Notes: generated by a model from the letters alone, not told the origin. Counted from the first letter of the stretch, positions 12,551-21,658 are shown. The stretch: 44,605 nt of DNA from an uncultured Nitrospiraceae bacterium (GCA_937138415.1 CAKZPA010000033.1:1-44605), one strand, 5' to 3'. Numbers and translations: made by a program.

Positions 12551-14623
12551 CTATCGGCGAATCTCGCCGGATGTCAGTTCGAGGACATGCTCTACCAGTC
12601 TCTCGTGGAGATCTTCGACCTCTCCCTCCGTGAGCGTTCGCTCCATGGAACGGTAGACGATGTTGAATGCGAGACTCTTTTTGCCCGGTGGGATGCTTCC
12701 GCCTCTGAAGCAATCGAAGAGGGTCACCGTCTCGATCAGGTGCGTCGGAAACGACGCAATGATCTCCCGAATTCGCGACGACGGAATCTGTTCATCGACG
12801 ATGACGGCGATGTCGCGCTCGACCGACGGAAATTTCGGCAGCGGACTGAACCGCATCGAATCGGGCACGGCAGGCAGAAAACGATCGAGGTCGATTTCAA
12901 AGAGAACGATCTCCGGCCTATGCTTTTTTATCTCGAGACCGGCAACCACTCGCGGAGCGAGAACCCCGATGTACCCCACGCATGAACCGGAAACGACGAC
13001 ATCCGCCGATCGCCCCGCGTGGAGGAATGTCTCGGAACACGGGCGAAAATCGTACCCCCTTACGTTCAGTTCTTCAAAGAGCATTTCGATTGCTCCCTTT
13101 ACCAGATAAAAACCCTCAGCATCCTCTCTCCAGAGAGACGGCGCCTTCTCTTTGTACCAAATGCCGCCGAGTCGCCATTCTTCGTCAGGGAGCGTCTTCC
13201 CAGCGTCGATAAAGACGCGGGCGACCTCGAAGAGACGAACCTCACGCATACCTCTGTCGAGATTGAGACGCAAATTCGCGATAAGCGCGGGCACGACGGT
13301 GGTCCGCAAGAGACCCTCGTCCTGACTGAGCGGATTGCTTATCGCGATCGTCCGTCTCCGTCTGTCCGTCGGAGGGATACCGAGTGCATCCAGACTCGTT
13401 GAATTCATAAAACTATAGTTGATCGCAGCAGAAAAACCGGCTCTTCGCAAACTCTCGCGGATTTGCTGGATGATGCGCGCCCCCTTCCCCGAACGGCCCG
13501 ACGAGAGCGGGCTCCGCGGTATCGTGGTAGAAATCTTCTCGTAGCCGTAGATCCGCGCGACCTCTTCTGCAATGTCCCACATCTGCTTCAGATCGCGGCG
13601 GTTTGGCGGCGGAAGGACGACTATCTCGTCGCCATCCCCTTCCGCCGGGATCTGCAGTCGCCGCAGGATATCAGCCATTTCATCGCGAGACAGGTCGGTT
13701 CCCAGGATTCTATTGAGCCTCTCCGGCCTAACAACAACGCGATGCGAAACATAGCGCACCGGATACGCATCAACGATATCGTGCACCGTCCCCCCCGCGA
13801 GCTCCGCTATGAGCCCTGCCGCGCGGTCGAGAGCACGTTCGAGAAACTCGATATCCGTTCCGCGTTCGAAACGGTAAGACGACTCGCTGATCAAGCCCAG
13901 ACCCCGTGACGTCCTGCGAATGGAAGACGACTCGAAGTACGCGCTCTCGAGGAACACCGTTCGTGTGCCGCTCGTGACCTCGCTCTCTTGCCCCCCCATT
14001 ACGCCTGCGACAGCGATAGGCTTCTCCGCGTCCCAGATGAGGAGGGCATCGGGGGGCACGGAGCGCTCGACTCCGTCGAGCGTTCGTACCGCTATCGGTT
14101 CGTTCCGTCCGCGGACGGTCGCCGGCGTGCCGACCCTCACCTTCTTCCCGGCGAGCCGATCGGCATCGAATGCGTGGAGAGGGTGCCCCATCTCGAGAAG
14201 GACGTAGTTCGTCACGTCGACGACATTGTTGATGGATCGGATACCGCACTGTTCAAGCCTCTTTTTCATCCATTCGGGCGACGTGCCGACCGTGACGCCG
14301 CTGATCACACGCCCCGCGTACCGATTGCAGAGATCGGGATCAAGGATGTCCACGGAAAAACCCGCGTCGGGAAGGCTTCCGCTGATGCGGCAAGGAGGAA
14401 CTACAAGCGGCATCTGCGTAATCGCTGCCACTTCTCTCGCGATACCGAGCACGCTGAGACAGTCAGGACGGTTTGGCGTGACGCTCACGTCGAAGATCGC
14501 CTCGCCTTCGACGGAATCGACCCCCTCCACCTCGAAGCCCGCCATGGTGAGGCGATCGGCGACCTCCCCGGGGGAGACGCCGATTTCGACAAATTCCTTA
14601 AGCCACGTGAACGGTACTCGCAT
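12551..14623 (-). CDS. pheT: Phenylalanine-tRNA ligase beta subunit, short form
   Basis: 690-aa PheRS beta chain, against roughly 790-800 in most bacteria. The N-terminus MRVPFTWLKEFVEIG...TMAGFEVEGVDSVEGE runs straight into IFDVSVTPNRPDCLSVLGIAREV. The tRNA-binding OB-fold domain (about 110 residues, normally near 40-150) is absent. B3/B4 (NVVDVTNYVLLEMGHPLHAFD), B5, catalytic-like core and the C-terminal anticodon-binding FDX-ACB domain (KFPSVERDIAVIVDE...) are present. The frame is clean and the start follows pheS by 11 bases, so this is a genuine short form, not a broken gene. Confidence 0.93.
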   Translation of the reverse strand: MRVPFTWLKEFVEIGVSPGEVADRLTMAGFEVEGVDSVEGEAIFDVSVTPNRPDCLSVLGIAREVAAITQMPLVVPPCRISGSLPDAGFSVDILDPDLCNRYAGRVISGVTVGTSPEWMKKRLEQCGIRSINNVVDVTNYVLLEMGHPLHAFDADRLAGKKVRVGTPATVRGRNEPIAVRTLDGVERSVPPDALLIWDAEKPIAVAGVMGGQESEVTSGTRTVFLESAYFESSSIRRTSRGLGLISESSYRFERGTDIEFLERALDRAAGLIAELAGGTVHDIVDAYPVRYVSHRVVVRPERLNRILGTDLSRDEMADILRRLQIPAEGDGDEIVVLPPPNRRDLKQMWDIAEEVARIYGYEKISTTIPRSPLSSGRSGKGARIIQQIRESLRRAGFSAAINYSFMNSTSLDALGIPPTDRRRRTIAISNPLSQDEGLLRTTVVPALIANLRLNLDRGMREVRLFEVARVFIDAGKTLPDEEWRLGGIWYKEKAPSLWREDAEGFYLVKGAIEMLFEELNVRGYDFRPCSETFLHAGRSADVVVSGSCVGYIGVLAPRVVAGLEIKKHRPEIVLFEIDLDRFLPAVPDSMRFSPLPKFPSVERDIAVIVDEQIPSSRIREIIASFPTHLIETVTLFDCFRGGSIPPGKKSLAFNIVYRSMERTLTEGEVEDLHERLVEHVLELTSGEIRR

Positions 14624-14634
14624 GACGCTGCCTC

Positions 14635-15648
14635 TCAGAACTGCCGGAGAAACCGCAGATCGTTTTCGAAAAAGAGTCTGATGTCGTCGATGCCGTACTT
14701 GAGCATCGTGAGACGCTCGACACCCATACCGAACGCAAACCCGCTGAAGGTTTCCGGATCATAGCCTACGTACTCGAATACCTTCGGATGGATCATGCCT
14801 GCTCCGAGAATCTCGAGCCATCCACTCTGTTTGCACACGCGGCACCCGTTCCCCGAACAGAAGATGCAGCCGATATCGACCTCCGCGCTCGGCTCCGTGA
14901 AGGGGAAGAAACTCGGCCTGAACCTCACGGGTGTCCGCTCGCTGAACATCGTATGGATGAAGAGCTCGAGGACTCCTTTCAGGTCGCTGAAGGCAATGTC
15001 CGTGTCGACCATGAATCCCTCGACCTGGTGGAACATCGGCGTGTGGGAAACGTCGGCATCGCAGCGGTACACCTTGCCCGGAGCGATGACCTTTAAAGGC
15101 GGGGGCCTCATCTCCATGACCCTGATCTGCACCGGCGACGTATGCGTCCGAAGGACGACGTCGTCCGAAATGTAGAAGGTATCCTGCATGTCGCGCGCGG
15201 GATGGTTTTTCGGAATATTGAGCGCTTCGAAATTATAGTAATCAAGCTCGACTTCCGGACCTTCCCCGACCTCGAATCCCATGGAGGAAAAGATATCCGT
15301 AATCTCGGAGAGCACATGCTGGATGGGATGTTCCCTGCCCGGAGGCGTGTACTTGCCGGGCAGTGTGACGTCGAGCGCTTCGCTCAGGAGGCTCTTCCTG
15401 TACTCCTCTTCGCGGAGATGCGCTTCGATTCGCGCTATCTCGGCTTCGATGTACTGCTTGATCTCATTGACCGCCCTGCCGTAAGCCGGACGCTGCGCGG
15501 GGTCGACTGTCGGCAGCGCCTTCAATTTCTCGGTAACGATGCCTCTCTTCCCGAGATATTTGACGCGTAAAGCCTGGATGTCGTGCAGAGCACGCACTGA
15601 AGACGATTCCCTGAGAAATGACTCTTTGAGAGAGGGAAGGTCCTCCAC
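14635..15648 (-). CDS. pheS: Phenylalanine-tRNA ligase alpha subunit
   Basis: 337-aa class II synthetase catalytic subunit. N-terminal coiled coil (residues 1-85), then motif 2 region HTSPVQIRVM, YRCDADVSHTPMFHQVEGFMVD, and motif 3 GFAFGMGVERLTMLKYGIDDIR. A CxxC...CxxC-like cluster (CIFCSGNGCRVC) occurs in the catalytic domain. It forms the (alpha-beta)2 enzyme with PheT. It lies eight bases after rplT and just before pheT. Confidence 0.96.
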   Translation of the reverse strand: MEDLPSLKESFLRESSSVRALHDIQALRVKYLGKRGIVTEKLKALPTVDPAQRPAYGRAVNEIKQYIEAEIARIEAHLREEEYRKSLLSEALDVTLPGKYTPPGREHPIQHVLSEITDIFSSMGFEVGEGPEVELDYYNFEALNIPKNHPARDMQDTFYISDDVVLRTHTSPVQIRVMEMRPPPLKVIAPGKVYRCDADVSHTPMFHQVEGFMVDTDIAFSDLKGVLELFIHTMFSERTPVRFRPSFFPFTEPSAEVDIGCIFCSGNGCRVCKQSGWLEILGAGMIHPKVFEYVGYDPETFSGFAFGMGVERLTMLKYGIDDIRLFFENDLRFLRQF

Positions 15649-15656
15649 CGCTCACA

Positions 15657-16004
15657 TCAACTCTTTACTTTTTCGACGAGCCGATGAAATGCCTCCGTAT
15701 CCCGATACGCCATGTCGGCGAGCACCTTGCGGTTCAGCGCGACATTCGCCGCTTTCAGCCGGGCCGTGAACTGGCTGTAAGTCATCCCGACCGAGCGCAG
15801 GGCCGCATTGATCCGGACGATCCAGAGAGACCTGAAATCCCGCTTCTTTATTCGCCTGTCCCTGTAGGAATAGAGGAGCGCTTTGTCGACAGCTTCCGTT
15901 GCGATCCGGAAAAGCCGGCTCTTTGCGCCGTAATACCCCTTCGCGCGCTCGAGGACCTTTTTCCTCCTCCTCCGTGTCTTGAAACCACCCTTCGCTCTTG
16001 GCAT
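15657..16004 (-). CDS. rplT: 50S ribosomal protein L20
   Basis: 115-aa basic protein. [26 protein letters not shown]... and [16 protein letters not shown] are diagnostic of bL20. An early assembly protein for 23S rRNA, in many bacteria also a translational repressor of its own operon. A longer open frame upstream (to 16080) is not needed; the ATG here has an AGGAGGAGA-type ribosome-binding site. Confidence 0.97.
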   Translation of the reverse strand: MPRAKGGFKTRRRRKKVLERAKGYYGAKSRLFRIATEAVDKALLYSYRDRRIKKRDFRSLWIVRINAALRSVGMTYSQFTARLKAANVALNRKVLADMAYRDTEAFHRLVEKVKS

Positions 16005-16101
16005 ACAATTCTCCTCCTGAAACCGAACCGATTACCGATCGATCCGCTGCTCTCGACTCACGCCCCGAATCGCACTCCATCCCGGCCGGATCGTGCGTAT
16101 C

Positions 16102-16299
16102 CTAAAGATACGGCAGAAGTTTTCTCATTCTGTCGTATTCGCAGGGAGACACGAGCGATGCCTTTCTGAGGCGCCTCGTCCTCTTGGCCGCTTTCCCCGT
16201 GAGGAGATGGCTCTTGTGCCCGCTCCTCTTCTTGAGCTTTCCCGTGCCGGTCACTTTCAATCGCTTCGCCGCACCTCTGTGGGTTTTCAACTTAGGCAT
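16102..16299 (-). CDS. rpmI: 50S ribosomal protein L35
   Basis: 65-aa bL35. [21 protein letters not shown] and the [18 protein letters not shown] signature are clear. I start at the ATG 16299 (GGAGGGG just upstream), not at the longer open frame to 16350. The 125-base gap to infC upstream may contain the L20-type regulatory region, but I could not assign a structure. Confidence 0.96.
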   Translation of the reverse strand: MPKLKTHRGAAKRLKVTGTGKLKKRSGHKSHLLTGKAAKRTRRLRKASLVSPCEYDRMRKLLPYL

Positions 16300-16424
16300 T
16301 GTCCCCTCCGGAATATCGTCGATCTCTTTCGAGACGCTACGGGTTATCAAAAAAACTGAACCAATAGTATAGCAGATAAAACGAGAAGAGTAAAATAGGC
16401 GGAACGATAGGTACGGTCACCTCT

Positions 16425-16922
16425 TCACGACTTCGGCGTGACGACCATCGTGATGTGATTCCCCTCGAGTCTCGGTGCCTGCTCGACGTGGAACTTTCCC
16501 GTCAGCAGTTGCGTCATTTTTTCGAAGACCTTCATGCCGATTTCCGGTCTGATAATCTCTCGGCCTCGAAAATACATCGTCACTTTCGCCTTGTTCCCTT
16601 CGTCGAGAAAACGCCGAATGCTCTTCACCTTCAACCCAAGATCGTACTCGGTAATCTGCGGGCGTATCTTGATCTCCTTGATCCCCATGGACTTCTTCTG
16701 CGTCTGCTTCTTGCTCATCTGGTAGCGGTACTTCCCGAAATCGAGTATCTTGCAGACGGGGGGGACAACATTCGGCGCGACCTCCACGAGGTCGAGATCC
16801 CTCTCCTTCGCGATTTTCAATGCTTCGTATGTCGGCATGATGCCCAGTTGGCCTCCATCGACGTCGATCAACCTCACTTCTTTGGCCCGAATGTGCTGAT
16901 TGACCCTGATATCTTTGCTTAT
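16425..16922 (-). CDS. infC: Translation initiation factor IF-3, AUA start
   Basis: 165-aa IF-3. The N-domain begins SKDIRVNQHIRAKEVRLID and the C-domain contains KIRPQITEYDLGLKVKSIRRFLDEGNKAKVTMYFRGRE. The first conserved residues lie upstream of any ATG/GTG. An ATA codon at 16922-16920 sits seven bases after AGGAGG and is the evident start. IF-3 discriminates against such codons, so an AUA start implies the autoregulation known for infC (AUU in E. coli). The alternative GTG at 16877 would delete the first 15 residues of the conserved N-domain. It follows thrS by 20 bases. Confidence 0.95.
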   Translation of the reverse strand: MSKDIRVNQHIRAKEVRLIDVDGGQLGIMPTYEALKIAKERDLDLVEVAPNVVPPVCKILDFGKYRYQMSKKQTQKKSMGIKEIKIRPQITEYDLGLKVKSIRRFLDEGNKAKVTMYFRGREIIRPEIGMKVFEKMTQLLTGKFHVEQAPRLEGNHITMVVTPKS

Positions 16923-16942
16923 GCTCTCACCTCCTCAGATGC

Positions 16943-18694
16943 TCACAGTTCCAAAGACTTCTTATCGATTTTCTCCTTCACGACCCCGACGAACTCATCG
17001 ATCGACAATGGTCCGATATTCTCTCCGGACCGCTTCCTCACTGTCACGGAGCGATCCGACACCTCTTTGTCGCCTATTATAACCAAATAGGGAACTTTCA
17101 TCATAGTGGCGTGCCGTATCTTGTAGCCGATTTTCTCGTTCTCGATATCCGCTTCGACGCGTATGTCGTGCCCCGCAATCGTTCTCAAGAGGTGCATCGC
17201 GTAGTCGGCATGCCGCTCGGCAATCGTGAGGATCTTGACCTGCACCGGCGCGAGCCATACCGGGAACGCTCCCGCATAGTGTTCAATGAGGATTCCGAAA
17301 AACCGTTCGAGGGAGCCCATCAATGCCCGGTGGATCATGATCGGCCTGTGCTCGTTCCCGTCGCTCCCGCGATAGTCCAGTGCGAAGCGCTCGGGGTTAT
17401 TGAAATCCACCTGGATCGTGCTGCACTGCCATGGTCTGTTCAGGGAATCCTTCACTTTGATATCGATTTTCGGACCATAAAAGACGCCTTCCCCGGGATC
17501 GACGTCGAATGAGAGACCTTTTATTTCGAGCGCGCGTTTCAGCGCATTCGTCGCGCTCTCCCAGTGTTCGAGCGTCCCCACGTATTTCTCCGGCCTCGTC
17601 GAGAGGTGTATGTCATACCGCTCGAATCCGAAGGTCTTCAGGACGAAGAGCGTAAAATCGAGGACGGCGAGGATCTCGTCCTCGATCTGATCTTCCCGGC
17701 AGAAGATGTGCGCGTCGTCCTGCGTGAACCCTCTCACACGAAGAAGGCCGTGGAGGACCCCCGATCGTTCGTACCGATACACGGTTCCCAGTTCCGCAAA
17801 CCGCATCGGGAGCTCCTTGTAGCTCCGCAACGTATGCTTGTACACGTGAATATGGAAGGGACAGTTCATGGGCTTGATTTCATAGTCTACGCCCTCGATC
17901 TCCATCGGCGAGTACATGTTCTCGCGGTAAAAATCGAGGTGGCCGCTCGTCGCCCATAGATTGAGCTTGGCGATGTGGGGCGTGTAGAGGATCTTGTACC
18001 CCGCCCGGTGGTGTTCCCGCAACCAGAAATCTTCGATCGCCCTCCGAATCAGCGCCCCATTCGGATGCCAAATGACGAGTCCCGCGCCGATTTCGTCGCT
18101 CGTGCTGAAGAGATCGAGATCCTTGCCCAGCTTGCGGTGATCCCTCTTCTTCACTTCTTCGAGATAGGCGAGATAGTCCGAGAGGGCTTTCTTGTCGGGG
18201 AATGACGTCCCGTAAATCCTCTGGAGCATCCTGTTCTTCTCGTTCCCGCGCCAGTACGCCCCCGCGACGCTCAGGAGCTTGAACGCGACGATCTGGCCGG
18301 TGCTCCGTATGTGGGGCCCTCTGCAGAGATCCACGAAGCCGCCTTCTTCGTAGAGCGATACCTCTTCATCCGGTATCTCGCGGAGCAGCTCGACCTTGTA
18401 CGGCTCTCCGCTCCGCTCGAAAAAATCGATCGCTTCCTGGCGGGACACCACTTTTTTCACGAATGGCGTATTCTGCCGTACGATCTCGGACATCTTCTCT
18501 TCGATCAGGTGGAGATCCTCGGGAGAGAACGTCCTGTCGAGATCGAAATCGTAGTAGAAACCGTCTTCTGTTGCGGGACCGATCGCGAGCTTTGCCTCGG
18601 GGAAGAGCGCCTTTACGGCGTGCGCCATGACGTGAGACGTGCTGTGGCGGTAAATTTCTCTCTCTTCTTTCGTTTCGAATTGAACGGGTTCGAT
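16943..18694 (-). CDS. thrS: Threonine-tRNA ligase lacking the TGS domain, apparent AUC start
   Basis: Class II ThrRS. The editing domain with RHSTSHVMA, CRGPH, catalytic MNCPFH and the C-terminal anticodon-binding domain are intact. The usual N-terminal TGS domain (about 60 aa) is absent. The conserved YRHSTSH segment lies upstream of the first ATG (18628), so translation must start earlier, yet there is no ATG, GTG or TTG between it and an in-frame TAG (18695-18697). The best candidate is ATC at 18694-18692, nine bases after GGAGG (18704-18708), giving 583 aa. A promoter at 18741-18770 places the mRNA start near 18734, leaving no room for a TGS domain. An indel in the adjacent T7 run is the alternative. 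Confidence 0.88.
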   Translation of the reverse strand: MEPVQFETKEEREIYRHSTSHVMAHAVKALFPEAKLAIGPATEDGFYYDFDLDRTFSPEDLHLIEEKMSEIVRQNTPFVKKVVSRQEAIDFFERSGEPYKVELLREIPDEEVSLYEEGGFVDLCRGPHIRSTGQIVAFKLLSVAGAYWRGNEKNRMLQRIYGTSFPDKKALSDYLAYLEEVKKRDHRKLGKDLDLFSTSDEIGAGLVIWHPNGALIRRAIEDFWLREHHRAGYKILYTPHIAKLNLWATSGHLDFYRENMYSPMEIEGVDYEIKPMNCPFHIHVYKHTLRSYKELPMRFAELGTVYRYERSGVLHGLLRVRGFTQDDAHIFCREDQIEDEILAVLDFTLFVLKTFGFERYDIHLSTRPEKYVGTLEHWESATNALKRALEIKGLSFDVDPGEGVFYGPKIDIKVKDSLNRPWQCSTIQVDFNNPERFALDYRGSDGNEHRPIMIHRALMGSLERFFGILIEHYAGAFPVWLAPVQVKILTIAERHADYAMHLLRTIAGHDIRVEADIENEKIGYKIRHATMMKVPYLVIIGDKEVSDRSVTVRKRSGENIGPLSIDEFVGVVKEKIDKKSLEL

Positions 18695-18740
18695 CTAAAA
18701 AAACCTCCGGCCTGTATTGCTCGCGATTTTCAGTACACCG

Positions 18741-18770
18741 ATTTTACCCTGCGCGTGACGCGACCGTCAA
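18741..18770 (-). promoter_or_regulatory. Promoter of the thrS-infC-rpmI-rplT-pheST operon
   Basis: Minus strand TTGACG (18765-18770), 18-bp spacer, TAAAAT (18741-18746). Predicted 5' UTR of about 40 nt before the GGAGG-T7-AG-AUC region. It is divergent from def within a 128-base region. Confidence 0.65.
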
Positions 18771-18811
18771 GGAGATCTCGGCACCATCGGACGTCCGGAG
18801 GGAAAATGTTC

Positions 18812-18817
18812 TATAAT
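18812..18817 (+). promoter_or_regulatory. -10 box of def, possibly leaderless
   Basis: Perfect TATAAT five bases before the def ATG at 18823. The -35 region is poor. If used, the transcript would begin at or next to the ATG. The only GGAGG (18796-18800) is more than 20 bases from the ATG. Confidence 0.45.
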
Positions 18818-18822
18818 GATGC

Positions 18823-19341
18823 ATGGCGATTCTCGAGATAAAAAGGTACCCTGAGCGCATTCTCAAGCAAAAAACAGCGCCGGTCGGGACGATCAACGGC
18901 GCGACGCAAAAGCTCATCGATGATATGGTCGACACGATGCACGCTGCGCGCGGTGTCGGACTCGCTGCAAATCAGGTCGGCATACCGCAAAAACTCTGTG
19001 TCATCGATCTCAGCCTGAGGGGGGAAAAGGCGCCGCTCATCGTTCTCATCAATCCAATCATCCTCGAGAGAGAAGGCGTCATAGAGGCCGAGGAGGGATG
19101 CCTGAGCATTCCGGGTTATTTGACGGCAGTCAAACGAGCGGAACGGGTTTTCGTGAAAGGTCTCAATAGAGAAGGAAAAGAGATCTCGATCGAAGGGGAA
19201 GGTCTGCTCGCGAGGGCAATACAGCACGAGTTGGACCACCTCGACGGCCTCCTCCTCATCGATCGGATCAGTCCTCTCAAGCGGGAATTTTTCAAACGCC
19301 GCTACAAGAAACAGATGCAACATTCGAAAAGCGAGACATGA
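18823..19341 (+). CDS. def: Peptide deformylase
   Basis: 172-aa metallo-deformylase that removes the N-formyl group from new proteins. All three active-site motifs are present: GVGLAANQVG (44-53), EGCLS (91-95) and QHELDH (134-139), giving the Cys/His/His metal site and catalytic Glu. An in-frame TGA lies just upstream of the ATG, fixing the start. The gene pairs functionally with fmt, 131 bases downstream. No Shine-Dalgarno is visible at proper distance. Confidence 0.96.
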   Translation: MAILEIKRYPERILKQKTAPVGTINGATQKLIDDMVDTMHAARGVGLAANQVGIPQKLCVIDLSLRGEKAPLIVLINPIILEREGVIEAEEGCLSIPGYLTAVKRAERVFVKGLNREGKEISIEGEGLLARAIQHELDHLDGLLLIDRISPLKREFFKRRYKKQMQHSKSET

Positions 19342-19472
19342 GCGAACCGTATCGCGTCGGAGATCCGTCACAGCCGCTCGTCCGTCGTTTCGCCGAGGGC
19401 CGTCGCCCGGTCGATCCGGGCGCGCGACCGTGACGAGAAGCTCTCTACATGTAGTGTAACGGTTCTCACACC

Positions 19473-20396
19473 ATGCGCATCGCCTTTTTCGGAACCCCCT
19501 CGTTTGCCATCCCCTCACTCGTTGCCCTTCTCGAGTCGGATGAAGAGGTCGTCGCGGTCGTCACGCAACCCGACAAGAGAAGGGGGAGAGACCGCCTCCT
19601 CTCCCCCTCGCCGGTCAAGGAGCTCGCCCTGCGTCACAATCGCACAATTCTGCAGCCCCTCACGCTCAAAGATGCGTCGTTTCTCGATGAGCTCGCTTCC
19701 ACGAAACCCGACCTGATCGTTGTCGTCGCATACGGCAAGATATTGCCGCCTTCGATTCTCGCGCTGCCGCCAGGGGGATGCATCAATGTCCACGCTTCCC
19801 TGTTGCCGAAGTACCGGGGCGCGGCGCCCATTCAGTGGTCGCTCATCAATGGGGAAAAAACAACAGGCGTCACGACCATGTTCATGGATGAAGGGCTCGA
19901 TACCGGCGATATCTTGATGCAGGAAGAGGTTCCGATCGACGATGATGATACGGCGGAATCGCTCGGGAGTAAACTGGCCGAGCGTGGCGCTTCCCTGCTC
20001 ATCAGGACCTTGCAAAGACTGAAAGACGGTTCCATCGAGCGGACACCGCAGAGAGGAGCCCCGACGTACGCTCCCCCCATCAGGAAAGAAGATGGCCGCA
20101 TTCGATGGTCGAAGCCGGCGGTGGCCATATCGAACATGGTGCGCGGAATGTACCCGTGGCCCTGCGCGTATTGTTATCTCGGCGGGGAAAGGATTAAAAT
20201 CATGAGGGCAAGAGCAGTTGACGGATCCGGCACGCCCGGGAAAATTGAGCGGGCAGACCGGGAACTCGTGGTCGGCACCGGGGAAGGGCTCCTCCACATA
20301 ATCGAGCTGCAGCCGGAAGGCAAGCGGGTAATGAGTGCCGGCGAATTTCTTCGCGGGAGGAGTTTGCCCGAAGGCACGTTCTTCGATGAGCACTAG
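19473..20396 (+). CDS. fmt: Methionyl-tRNA formyltransferase
   Basis: 307 aa. N-terminal formyltransferase fold with MRIAFFGTPSFAIPSLVALL, the catalytic stretch INVHASLLPKYRGAAPIQW and MDEGLDTGDIL, and a C-terminal OB-like tRNA-binding domain (GAPTYAPPIRKEDGRI...). It formylates initiator Met-tRNA using 10-formyl-THF. It overlaps the next gene (DUF116) by 11 bases. No clear ribosome-binding site precedes the ATG. The 131-base gap from def contains no recognised feature. Confidence 0.96.
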   Translation: MRIAFFGTPSFAIPSLVALLESDEEVVAVVTQPDKRRGRDRLLSPSPVKELALRHNRTILQPLTLKDASFLDELASTKPDLIVVVAYGKILPPSILALPPGGCINVHASLLPKYRGAAPIQWSLINGEKTTGVTTMFMDEGLDTGDILMQEEVPIDDDDTAESLGSKLAERGASLLIRTLQRLKDGSIERTPQRGAPTYAPPIRKEDGRIRWSKPAVAISNMVRGMYPWPCAYCYLGGERIKIMRARAVDGSGTPGKIERADRELVVGTGEGLLHIIELQPEGKRVMSAGEFLRGRSLPEGTFFDEH

Positions 20397-20910
20397 GTGG
20401 AAGAGGGGCTTCGCGCTGAAAATTCTCTACCCGTTCCTCATGTTTCTCGGTTCGTTCATGAAGGGCAAGAAGCCGTCTTACCAACAATTCATTATACGTC
20501 TCAATAACAAACTGGTGAGAAAAGAGTCGCACAAGCCCGGGAATCTTCTCCTCCTGCTCCCCCACTGTCTCCAGATCGACGAGTGCGACGTGAGACTGAC
20601 ATACAATATCTACAACTGCAAACGGTGCGGGCGGTGCGAGATCAAGGATCTCATCTCCCTCGCCGAGGAAAACCACCTGAAGCTCTTCGTCGCAACCGGC
20701 GGCTCGCTCGCACGGAGGGTCATCACCGAGACCAAGCCGGATGCCGTCATCGCGGTGGCCTGTGAAAATGACCTCAGCAGCGGAATCGCGGATACCTATC
20801 CGCTCCCGATCCTCGGCATCACGAACCAGAGACCGTTCGGGCCGTGCCTCAATACGAGGGTCGACCTCTCGGAAGTGAAGGACGCGATCCTTTTCTTCGC
20901 GCGATCATGA
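20386..20910 (+). CDS. DUF116 family protein
   Basis: 174 aa from the ATG at 20386. A hydrophobic N-terminal segment (ILYPFLMFLGSFM) is followed by a Cys-containing domain: LPHCLQ, YNCKRCGRCEI, AVACENDL, GPCLNTRVD. The Cys pattern suggests a metal or Fe-S site. I recall DUF116 genes next to fmt in Nitrospirota, deltaproteobacteria and methanogens, but the function is not known. The overlap with fmt implies cotranscription. Confidence 0.85.
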   Translation: MSTRWKRGFALKILYPFLMFLGSFMKGKKPSYQQFIIRLNNKLVRKESHKPGNLLLLLPHCLQIDECDVRLTYNIYNCKRCGRCEIKDLISLAEENHLKLFVATGGSLARRVITETKPDAVIAVACENDLSSGIADTYPLPILGITNQRPFGPCLNTRVDLSEVKDAILFFARS

Positions 20911-20965
20911 GCGGGAAAAGCATCATGCTGTCTCACCGACGTAACGCACCGGCAGGGGGAGCCCC

Positions 20966-21658
20966 ATGAAGAAGACCATGAGCATGTTCATTCGCCTCCC
21001 CCTCTACATACTCGTCTTCGTGGTGCTCGGACTGACATTCGGCTACCTCACCTTCAAGGTCCTCAGCTTCAGCAGGACCGTCGAGGTCCCGAACCTTCAC
21101 GGAAAGAGTCTGCTCGAGGGGAACAAACTCCTCGCGAACAGTAACCTCTACCTCAAAATCGAAGGCGAAGATTATGACACCCTTGTGCCGGCGGGTCACA
21201 TCGTGAAACAAGATATGCCGGCGGGGAGCAAAGTGAAAGAACGTCGGGTCGTCAAAGTAATCATCAGCAAAGGACCTCGGGTCACGTCAATCCCCCTCCT
21301 CACGGATGAAACCCTCGCCAACGCCGAAGCCTTGCTGCTCCAGAAGGGACTGAGGATCGCACGGGTGATACCGGTTCACTCCGACGTCGTCGAAAAAGGC
21401 AGGATCATCGCGCAGAAACCGACGCCCGAGGACGAGGTGAGCGAAACGATCACCGTCCTTGTCAGCGTCGGTCCGCACGAGAAGAGGTACCTTTGCCCTG
21501 ATTTCAGGGGGATGTTGCTTTCAGAGGCATCCGACCTCGCTCGACAGATGAATCTCATCCTTTCGGCGGAGGGACAGGGGCAAACCGTCGCGAGTCAGAA
21601 GCCCGAGCCGGGCAAGGAGATCAGAGCGGGGGATACGATTCGCTTGCAGCTTCCGTGA
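20966..21658 (+). CDS. Membrane-anchored protein with three PASTA domains
   Basis: 230 aa: short cytoplasmic N-terminus, one membrane helix (about 9-31), then three PASTA repeats at roughly 36-98, 100-165 and 168-230 (VEVPNLHGKSLLEG; TSIPLLTDETLANAE; YLCPDFRGMLLSEAS). PASTA domains bind peptidoglycan or muropeptides. There is no kinase or penicillin-binding domain, so this is a stand-alone cell-wall-sensing or structural protein. GGGGGAG precedes the ATG. Confidence 0.9.
   Translation: MKKTMSMFIRLPLYILVFVVLGLTFGYLTFKVLSFSRTVEVPNLHGKSLLEGNKLLANSNLYLKIEGEDYDTLVPAGHIVKQDMPAGSKVKERRVVKVIISKGPRVTSIPLLTDETLANAEALLLQKGLRIARVIPVHSDVVEKGRIIAQKPTPEDEVSETITVLVSVGPHEKRYLCPDFRGMLLSEASDLARQMNLILSAEGQGQTVASQKPEPGKEIRAGDTIRLQLP

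Noticed and set aside
18744-18810. Minus-strand TSDGAEISLTV segment resembling the start of a TGS domain for ThrRS
   Set aside because: It is upstream of the predicted thrS transcription start, stops in frame, is too short, and lies in the def promoter region; similarity may be chance.
19342-19472. Possible tRNA or small gene between def and fmt
   Set aside because: No cloverleaf, T-loop motif or ORF could be found.
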